Below are positions 1 to 4,932 of a stretch of DNA of 9,530 nucleotides, one piece after another. The notes beneath the pieces are model-generated. The model ran no database searches, was not told the DNA's origin, and saw nothing but the letters and a program-made list of their open reading frames with translations. Source of the stretch: Verrucomicrobiales bacterium (lineage in GTDB: Bacteria; Verrucomicrobiota; Verrucomicrobiia; Limisphaerales; UBA11320); the NCBI GenBank assembly GCA_003452185.1, contig DMJJ01000481.1, positions 1 to 9,530 on the forward strand. The letters are read 5' to 3'. Position numbers and translations under genes: made by a program. The first letter of the stretch is position 1, and every line of letters starts with the position of its first letter.

Positions 1-314
1 CCGTCTTCCTCCGAGCTCCGTCGCCACCGCACGCCCCCCTCCCCCCCCGGCACCAAGGAGACCACCCGGCTCCGGTGCGGCGCGGGCTCCGGCATCGATT
101 CGAGCACCCAGGGGTTGCCGCGGGCATCCCATGCGAGGGCGACGACGTTGGTGACGGGCCACCCCGAATCGAGGAACCGAAACGAGGCCGGGGCCAACGC
201 CCCCGCCCCGTGTGCCGCTCCCGGGGCCACCGCGGCCAACAGCGCCACCCCCCAGGAGAGCAGCCCGAGGCCAGGACGTCCAAGGCCTCCAAGGCCTTCA
301 CGGCGCCTTGGCAT
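1..314 (-). CDS. Exported protein, N-terminal part only (possible beta-propeller protein)
   Basis: This minus-strand reading frame is open from an ATG at 314-312 to the left window edge (104 codons, no stop), so the C-terminus is missing. The protein starts with an arginine-rich n-region (MPRRRE) followed by a hydrophobic stretch (LGLLSWGVALLAAVAPGAA) and small residues that suit signal peptidase cleavage near AHGAGA, so export is likely. The mature part opens with FRFLDSGWPVTNVVALAWD and ARGNPWVLE, then SRVVSLV. The order 'hydrophobic-D-x-x-G-x-x-W/Y-V-x-E ... R-hydrophobic-L' resembles the first blade of the propeller domains common in exported PVC-group dehydrogenase-like and two-component-propeller proteins. 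That is a family-level guess from about 40 residues. It is transcribed divergently from the cytochrome gene at 597. No convincing Shine-Dalgarno sequence precedes the ATG; an in-frame GTG lies 12 codons upstream but would spoil the compact signal peptide. Confidence 0.72.
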   Translation of the reverse strand, partial: MPRRREGLGGLGRPGLGLLSWGVALLAAVAPGAAHGAGALAPASFRFLDSGWPVTNVVALAWDARGNPWVLESMPEPAPHRSRVVSLVPGGEGGVRWRRSSEED

Positions 315-422
315 CGATCCGAGACGGGAATCGTCACAAGAGGGTCCCACGAAGGAGAATCGAACCGTCACGCGACGAGTTTAGCCCCCATGGCCAGTTT
401 CGCAATCGTCGGCCCCGCTCTC

Positions 423-457
423 CCTGGAGGGGGCAAGTCGTTTTTTGCCCTCCCAGG
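423..457. other. Imperfect inverted repeat with T-run in the loop
   Basis: CCTGGAGGGGGCAA (423-436) is nearly the reverse complement of TTGCCCTCCCAGG (445-457), with one or two bulged Gs. The interval between the arms is GTCG plus a short T run. The T run lies in the loop, not after the stem, so this is not a standard terminator, and no gene end is nearby on either strand. It could be an RNA leader structure or part of a regulator-binding cluster. Confidence 0.35.
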
Positions 458-472
458 TTTCAGGAACCACAA

Positions 473-489
473 TCCAGGGTCACCCTGGA
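473..489. promoter_or_regulatory. Perfect 17-base dyad, candidate operator
   Basis: TCCAGGGTCACCCTGGA is an exact 8-1-8 palindrome located between two divergent genes, 159 bases from the minus-strand start and 108 bases from the plus-strand start. Related half-sites occur nearby: CCCTGGAG recurs at 422-429 and again at 483-490, and CTCCCAGG is at 450-457. Symmetry, size and location fit a dimeric repressor or activator site. No regulator gene is visible in the window to pair with it. As RNA it could only form a 6-bp stem with a 5-base loop. Confidence 0.4.
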
Positions 490-596
490 GTGCTGAGGAG
501 GGTGAACAAGAACCGTTCAAGCTCCAACAACCGGCGTCCTGCATCGGGGAGGCTTGACGTGCCAACCTAGCTCATGCGAAACGTGGGTCCACCACT

Positions 597-1061
597 ATGA
601 ACCACACATTCACGATTCGTTCATTCGTACCCAAATCCTTTCTCATCACCGCGGCGTTGACCCTGGGGGTTGCCGGCTTCGTTGGCCTGGTGGATGCGCA
701 GGTCAAGAAGGGGAAGAGCCGTCCCCTGACGACCGGCCAGCTCATGAAGGGGACCATCAAGCCGCACTGCGAAGGGATCAAGAAGGGGCTCGATGCCAAC
801 CCTGCGGACGACAAGGCGTGGGCTGAGATCGCGCTGCATGCTGCCATTCTGAATGAGGCGACCTACACCCTGATGGATGACGGCCGCTGCCCCGACGGGG
901 TCTGGGCGGACGCCACCACGAAGGCGATGCGGGATGGGAGCGCCGATGTCCTCAAGGCCGTGGAGGCCAAGGATGTCGCCGCCGGCAAGGCTGCCTTTGG
1001 GGCCATGACCCGCTCCTGCAAGGCCTGCCACGACAAGCACAAGGAAAAGGATAAGAAGTAA
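597..1061 (+). CDS. Exported class II cytochrome c (c'/c556-like), 154 aa
   Basis: This is a small monoheme electron carrier that probably acts outside the inner membrane. A signal peptide is clear: a basic, polar n-region (to K13), a hydrophobic core at about residues 14-31 and a likely cleavage site after LVDA (residue 34). The single heme motif CKACH is at residues 141-145, ten residues from the C-terminus, followed by a lysine-rich tail. A C-terminal CXXCH after a mostly helical body of about 110 residues is the layout of cytochrome c'/c556 four-helix bundles; in that family a Met or Leu near the start of helix 1 lies on the distal heme face, and M50 (GQLM) is the candidate. Two extra cysteines (C58, C98) could form a disulfide. 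It is the first gene of a three-gene cluster, with 53 bases to the next gene. No Shine-Dalgarno sequence is visible; the ATG is chosen because it gives a complete signal peptide. Confidence 0.8.
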   Translation: MNHTFTIRSFVPKSFLITAALTLGVAGFVGLVDAQVKKGKSRPLTTGQLMKGTIKPHCEGIKKGLDANPADDKAWAEIALHAAILNEATYTLMDDGRCPDGVWADATTKAMRDGSADVLKAVEAKDVAAGKAAFGAMTRSCKACHDKHKEKDKK

Positions 1062-1063
1062 CC

Positions 1064-1089
1064 CGCCCGCTGCGGGCGCTCATGCGCCC
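1064..1089 (+). other. Two overlapping, mutually exclusive hairpins between genes
   Basis: Just after the cytochrome stop codon, CGCCCGC (1064-1070) and GCGGGCG (1072-1078) form an exact inverted repeat (6-bp stem with a three-base loop as RNA). The second arm overlaps another exact inverted repeat, GGGCGC (1074-1079) / GCGCCC (1084-1089), with a TCAT loop. The two stems cannot form together. There is no T tract after either, so a simple intrinsic terminator is unlikely. A processing, stability or attenuation element within the operon is possible. Confidence 0.4.
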
Positions 1090-1114
1090 TGCCTGCGGCT
1101 GACCACCCCCGACC

Positions 1115-2398
1115 ATGCACAACCAGACCACGGTGATGAAGGGATGCAAGGCGGGGGTGGTTCTTTTTCTGGCGCTCGCCCTGGCTCCGCTTGAAGGCCG
1201 TGCTGCGGCCTCCCCCACTCCGGCAGGCATCGGGCTGCGCTACGATCGGGAGTTGGAGGCTTACGGTACCCTCGCAGCCTCCGATCCGATGACACGGCTG
1301 GGAGAGCGGATCGCCTCCGGACGGCTCCGGCTGGAGCGGGATCCGCGACAGGGGTACCTCCCGGCGCTCCTGCGCGAACTCTCGATCCCGCCCGAGTCCC
1401 AGGTGCTGGTCTATTCGAAGACCTCGCTCCAGCGGTATCACATCTCGGGGAAGACGCCTCGGGCGATTTTCTTCAACGATCAGGCCTATGTGGCCTGGAT
1501 CCCCGGAGCCCCGCTGCTCGAGGTGTTGTCGATTGACCCCGTGCTCGGATGCATCCTCCATACCTTCGACCAATCCGCGGCCGAGGCGCTGCCGCCGGTT
1601 CGGGACAACCGGTGTCTTGAGTGCCATGTCTCCACCCGGACGCTCGACATCCCGGGCACGCTTGTCCGGTCGTTCAAGACCGCTCCCTCGGGCGAGATCG
1701 ACCTTCTCAGCGGCGGGCGCTCCGTCACCCACGACACCCCGATGGAGGAGCGATGGGGGGGATGGTTCGTCACCGGTGAGAACGGGAAACTGATCTCCCG
1801 AGCGACCCTCCTGGGAGAGCCGCTCTCCGGGGAGATCACGACGCCGAAGGAGATCACCCCCTGGTTTGATCCCGGGAGCTACCCGCGGGCGACGAGCGAC
1901 GTCGTGGCGTTGATGGTGCTGGAGCACCAGGCCCACATGGAGAACCTGCTGATCCGGCTTGGATACGAGGCCCGCTCGCTCGCCCGGCTGAACTCGGACC
2001 TCAAGCCGATCGAGCCCCTGTGCCAGGTGTTTCTCCGGTATCTCCTGTTTGCCGACGAGGCCCCGCTCCCCGCCTCCCTGAGGGGGTCGGGCGGGACGCC
2101 GTTTGCCCGGAGGTTTGCGACGGTCGGGGAGTTGCGGGACCGTCGGGGCCGCTCCCTTCGGGACCTCGACCTCGCCACGCGGCTTTTCAAGCACCCCTGC
2201 AGCTACCTCATCTACTCGGAAAGCTTCGCCCGGCTGCCGGCCGAACTGAGGAAGCATCTCTATCATCAGCTGTGGGGAGTCCTCTCCGGGGAGAACCGGG
2301 ATCCTGCCTTTGCCCGGCTGACGGCCGAGGACCGCAAGGCGATCATCGACATCCTTTCCGAAACCAAGCTGGATCTCCCCGCGTACTGGAAGCTCTGA
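1115..2398 (+). CDS. Exported single-heme cytochrome c-like protein of unknown function, 427 aa
   Basis: The N-terminus has a hydrophobic signal segment (about residues 13-24, ending near EGRAAA), so the protein is probably exported. It has one heme c motif, CLECH, at residues 167-171 in the middle of the chain. Around it lie blocks that I recognise as a recurrent but unnamed family in planctomycetes, verrucomicrobia and acidobacteria: SQVLVYSKTS (95-104), PRAIFFND-YVAW (115-128), DPVLGCILHTFDQ (141-153), PGTLVRS (180-186) and ERWGGWFVTG (212-221). The C-terminal half is helical and charged. I cannot assign an enzyme activity; a heme-dependent oxidoreductase or electron-transfer subunit is inferred from the heme site and the flanking cytochrome genes. 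The start may instead be the ATG at 1136 (residue 8), which keeps the signal peptide; neither has a Shine-Dalgarno sequence. Thirteen bases separate it from the next gene. Confidence 0.85.
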   Translation: MHNQTTVMKGCKAGVVLFLALALAPLEGRAAASPTPAGIGLRYDRELEAYGTLAASDPMTRLGERIASGRLRLERDPRQGYLPALLRELSIPPESQVLVYSKTSLQRYHISGKTPRAIFFNDQAYVAWIPGAPLLEVLSIDPVLGCILHTFDQSAAEALPPVRDNRCLECHVSTRTLDIPGTLVRSFKTAPSGEIDLLSGGRSVTHDTPMEERWGGWFVTGENGKLISRATLLGEPLSGEITTPKEITPWFDPGSYPRATSDVVALMVLEHQAHMENLLIRLGYEARSLARLNSDLKPIEPLCQVFLRYLLFADEAPLPASLRGSGGTPFARRFATVGELRDRRGRSLRDLDLATRLFKHPCSYLIYSESFARLPAELRKHLYHQLWGVLSGENRDPAFARLTAEDRKAIIDILSETKLDLPAYWKL

Positions 2399-2411
2399 CC
2401 CCCATCTCCGC

Positions 2412-3443
2412 ATGAACTCGAACAGCAGCCCCGTTCCTCCGTCGCCCCGGTTCCCGCTGGCAGCCTGGGTTGTGATTGGCGTGTTGGTGATGTCGTTCGC
2501 AGCCCTGGCCGTGGAGCCGGCCACGTCCGGCGGCGACCATGTGCCGAAGGGGATTTTCCAATGGCGCCCGTTTTTGGCGCCGTTCCACGCCGTGGTGCTC
2601 CACTATCCGATCGGGTTTCTGACCATGGCGTTCCTCCTCGAACTCTACCGGTGGAAGCGCCCGAGCCCGGAGGTGACCCGCATCACCACCTGGATCATTG
2701 TGCTGAGCCTCCTGACCGGGCTCATCGCGGCCACCCTGGGAATCATGCGGGCGGCGAACGGAGGCTACGAGGGGCGCAACCTGGATCTCCATCGGTGGTA
2801 CGGAATTGCAATCCCGTTCCTCACGCTCCTCACCCTCGGTCTCCAGCTCCGCTCCTGCTCCGGGGTGCGGCGCCCGATCTCCCTGGCGGGCTACCGGCTG
2901 GGGCTTGTCGTGACGCTCTTCGCCCTGGTGCTTGGGGGGCACTACGGCGGCAACCTGACTCACGGGTCAAAGTACCTGGTTCAGAACGCTCCTCAGTTCC
3001 TCAAAACCCTCCTCGAGGAGGAGGCCCCGGCCGCCCCCCCGGCGGGCACCAATGGGACCCCGGCCAAGGCCGATCTGGATGACCCGGGGGTGAAACTCTT
3101 CGTCGACAAGGTGAAGCCGGTCTTCGAATCGAAATGCCTCCAGTGCCACGGCGCCGAGAAGCAGAAGGGGAAGTATCGGATGGACACCCGGGAGATGGCC
3201 TTCAAGGCCGGGGAAAGCGGCAAGGAACCGATCACGGCCAAGGAGCCGATGAAGAGCAACCTGGTGCGGCTGATCCTCCTCCCCGAGGACTCGGACGATG
3301 TGATGCCTCCCAGCGGCAAGGGGCAACTGAAGCCGGAGGAAGTGGGGGAGATCCTGCGCTGGATCCAGCTCGGGGCCCCCTGGCCCGAGGGTCTGCCGGC
3401 GGCGGCCCCGGCCAAAGCCGCTGGGAGCGCCGCCACGCACTGA
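2412..3443 (+). CDS. DUF2231-like membrane protein fused to planctomycete-type cytochrome c domain, 343 aa
   Basis: The N-terminal half is an integral membrane domain with about five hydrophobic segments (roughly 17-34, 58-77, 91-110, 131-147, 161-176). It carries histidines typical of DUF2231-type domains: FHAVVLHYPIGF (H59, H64), DLHRWYG (H127), and GGHYGGNLTHG (H177, H184). An Ala/Pro-rich linker (205-222) leads to a C-terminal heme domain with CLQCH at 242-246, VMPPSGKG with candidate axial ligand M298, and the closing signature LRWIQLGAPWPEG (315-327), which is characteristic of the PSCyt1/planctomycete cytochrome C family. The heme domain must lie outside the inner membrane for heme attachment. 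As last gene of the cluster it is the probable membrane anchor or quinone-side partner for the two soluble cytochrome-like proteins upstream; this role is inferred. Whether the membrane histidines bind heme b cannot be decided from sequence. Confidence 0.87.
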   Translation: MNSNSSPVPPSPRFPLAAWVVIGVLVMSFAALAVEPATSGGDHVPKGIFQWRPFLAPFHAVVLHYPIGFLTMAFLLELYRWKRPSPEVTRITTWIIVLSLLTGLIAATLGIMRAANGGYEGRNLDLHRWYGIAIPFLTLLTLGLQLRSCSGVRRPISLAGYRLGLVVTLFALVLGGHYGGNLTHGSKYLVQNAPQFLKTLLEEEAPAAPPAGTNGTPAKADLDDPGVKLFVDKVKPVFESKCLQCHGAEKQKGKYRMDTREMAFKAGESGKEPITAKEPMKSNLVRLILLPEDSDDVMPPSGKGQLKPEEVGEILRWIQLGAPWPEGLPAAAPAKAAGSAATH

Positions 3444-3558
3444 GCCAGGGATCTACGGCGTGCCCCCCCTTCCCCTCCACGGGAGGCGAGGGGATCCGGT
3501 GGACCGGTTCCGCACGCGGGAGCCGCAGAGACCCTCCCCGCGCTCGGCGACCCGCCTC

Positions 3559-3595
3559 AAATAAAACCCCCGCGCCCGTTGCCGGACGCGGGGGG
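3559..3595 (-). terminator. Intrinsic terminator of the aldolase gene
   Basis: Read on the minus strand, the stem CCCCCGCGTCCG pairs with CGGGCGCGGGGG (12 bp with one G-U), closed by a GCAA tetraloop of the GNRA type, and is followed at once by TTTTATTT. It sits 29 bases beyond the aldolase stop codon. On the plus strand the same hairpin has no T tract after it, so it should not serve the convergent cytochrome cluster efficiently. Confidence 0.92.
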
Positions 3596-3624
3596 AATCG
3601 AGAGCCCCGTGGGAGGGCCGGTCC

Positions 3625-4689
3625 TCAGGCGATGGTGACGCCCTTGTCCAGGTAGACGTCCTGGATGAGCTGCAGGAGCTTTGCCCCTTCCTTCATTGGC
3701 CGCTGGAAAGCCTTTCTCCCGGAGATAAGCCCCATGCCGCCGGCCCGCTTGTTGACGACCGCGGTCAGGACGGCTTCTGCGAAGTCGTTCGCACCCGAGG
3801 CGCCGCCGGAATTGATCAGGCCGGCGCGCCCCATGTAGCAGTTCGCCACCTGATAACGGCAGAGGTCGATCGGGTGATCCGAGGTGAGCTGGGTGTAGAT
3901 CCGCTCGTCGAGCTTCCCGTAGCTCGATCCGCCGGTGTTCAGCGCCTTGAAGCCTCCGTTGTTCTCGGGGAGCTTCTGCTTGATGATGTCGGCCTGGATG
4001 GTCACGCCGAGGTGGTTGGCCTGGCCGGTGAGGTCGGTGCTGACGTGGTAATCCTTCTCCTTCTTGAAGGCGTTGTTCCGGAGGTAGCACCAGAGAACCG
4101 TCGCGAGCCCATGCTGGTGGGCCTCTTCGAAGGCCCGGGCCACCTCCACGATCTGCCGGCCGCTGTTTTCGGATCCAAAGTAGATCGTCGCCCCGACCGC
4201 GGCAGCCCCCATGTCGGCTGCCTGGCGGATGGTGCCGAACAGGATCTGATCGGCCTTGTTCGGATAGGTGAGAAGCTCGTTGTGGTTGATCTTCACCAGG
4301 AACGGGATCTTGTGCGCGTACTTGCGGGCCACGGCGCCGAGGACGCCGTAGGTCGAGGCGACGGCGTTGCATCCCCCCTCGATGGCGAGCTTCACGATGT
4401 TCTCGGGATCGAAGTACACCGGGTTCTTGGCGAAGCTGGCCCCGGCGGAGTGCTCGATGCCCTGGTCGACCGGGAGGATGGAGAGGTATCCGCTGCCGGC
4501 GAGTCGGCCGCTGCGGAACAGGCGCTCCAGGTTGGCGAGCACGCGATTGTTGCGATCCGACGGCGCCCAGATTCGATCAACGAAATCGGGCCCCGGGAGA
4601 TGGAGCATCTCGGCCGGGATGGTCTTGCACTTGTGCTGGAGGAGGCTCTCGGCCTTGTCGCCGAGGAGCTGGAGGAGTTCGGGGTTCAT
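3625..4689 (-). CDS. fbaB: Class I fructose-bisphosphate aldolase (DhnA/FbaB type), 354 aa
   Basis: A cytoplasmic enzyme of glycolysis and gluconeogenesis that interconverts fructose 1,6-bisphosphate with dihydroxyacetone phosphate and glyceraldehyde 3-phosphate through a Schiff base, without a metal. Length (354 aa) matches Escherichia coli FbaB (about 350). Diagnostic blocks are present: SILPVDQGIEHS (70-81), FLVKINHNELL (130-140), ADIIKQKLPENNGG (233-246), where K237 is the expected Schiff-base lysine, CYMGRAGLINSGGASG (284-299), with the phosphate-binding GG, and KRAGGMGLISGRKAF (314-328). The end DVYLDKGVTIA is also family-typical. Nothing is missing, so it should be active. It converges on the cytochrome cluster and diverges from the gene at 4933, so it is probably a single-gene transcript ending at the terminator at 3559-3595. 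No Shine-Dalgarno sequence precedes the ATG. Confidence 0.96.
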   Translation of the reverse strand: MNPELLQLLGDKAESLLQHKCKTIPAEMLHLPGPDFVDRIWAPSDRNNRVLANLERLFRSGRLAGSGYLSILPVDQGIEHSAGASFAKNPVYFDPENIVKLAIEGGCNAVASTYGVLGAVARKYAHKIPFLVKINHNELLTYPNKADQILFGTIRQAADMGAAAVGATIYFGSENSGRQIVEVARAFEEAHQHGLATVLWCYLRNNAFKKEKDYHVSTDLTGQANHLGVTIQADIIKQKLPENNGGFKALNTGGSSYGKLDERIYTQLTSDHPIDLCRYQVANCYMGRAGLINSGGASGANDFAEAVLTAVVNKRAGGMGLISGRKAFQRPMKEGAKLLQLIQDVYLDKGVTIA

Positions 4690-4932
4690 TTGTTCAAGTT
4701 CGTGTTAACGCGGCACTACGGGCCGGTGCCCGTGCGGGACGGACCACCGACCGACCCACACTACGTGAACCGGGCGAACCAAGGCAAAAGGTAAGTTGTG
4801 CTGCAAAACTCATGATCGACTTGAGAAATCCGCATACCGAGGGATTGAAACCCGGGTTCTGCACGATCCCTCGCCCCCGCCCCCCCGTTCTGCGCTGGCG
4901 GTGGCCTGAGGGGGGATGTAGGGTTCGCCTCC
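4690..4932. other. Divergent intergenic control region
   Basis: This gap lies between the aldolase start and the start of the Tat-exported protein, so it must hold promoters in both directions. It contains a short perfect inverted repeat in the aldolase leader (4718-4733), a 10-base palindrome AACCCGGGTT (4849-4858) and C-rich tracts near 4873-4887. I found no -35/-10 pair convincing enough to place a promoter and no small gene or tRNA. Confidence 0.5.
4718..4733 (-). promoter_or_regulatory. Inverted repeat in the aldolase leader
   Basis: ACGGGC (4718-4723) and GCCCGT (4728-4733) are exact inverted repeats with a four-base spacer, ending 28 bases upstream of the aldolase ATG. This could be an operator or a small hairpin in the leader RNA. 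With a 6-bp stem in GC-rich DNA, chance occurrence is not excluded. Confidence 0.3.

Larger units (their letters stand above)
315..596. other. Divergent intergenic control region
   Basis: This gap lies between two divergent gene starts, so it must contain promoters for both. No small gene with a credible start was found. It holds an imperfect hairpin at 423-457, a perfect 17-base dyad at 473-489, and several copies of a CCTGG/CCAGG-type word (423-429, 450-457, 474-480, 482-488). A TTGACG at 554-559 looks like a -35 box, but no matching -10 box lies at the usual spacing, so no promoter is assigned. Confidence 0.55.

Noticed and set aside
75..557. Plus-strand open frame of 160 codons across the left edge and intergenic region
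   Set aside because: Arg/Pro/Gly-rich translation without motifs; it spans antisense over the exported minus-strand gene and through a control region containing a perfect dyad.
554..559. TTGACG as a -35 promoter box for the first cytochrome gene
   Set aside because: No TATAAT-like hexamer lies 16-18 bases downstream (the sequence there is GC-containing CGAAAC), so a promoter cannot be supported from this alone.
863..2524. A long (about 550-codon) open frame on the minus strand across the cytochrome genes
   Set aside because: Its product is rich in Arg, Gly and Pro with no domain pattern, signal peptide or membrane segment, and it lies fully antisense to genes with clear heme motifs. It is a by-product of GC-rich codon use.
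3472..3493. CCCCTC/GAGGGG hairpin after the membrane cytochrome gene as a plus-strand terminator
   Set aside because: Only 6 bp with a 10-base loop and no T tract after it; such pairs are common in this GC-rich sequence.
3874..4794. A roughly 300-codon plus-strand open frame over the aldolase gene
   Set aside because: Antisense to an unmistakable FbaB-type aldolase; composition (Val, Leu, Glu, Asp, Gly) mirrors the opposite-strand codons and shows no family motif.
4831..4867. tRNA-like stretch (GGGTTC beside a palindrome) upstream of the Tat-exported gene
   Set aside because: No acceptor, D or anticodon stem can be built around it, and the GGGTTC is part of the palindrome AACCCGGGTT.
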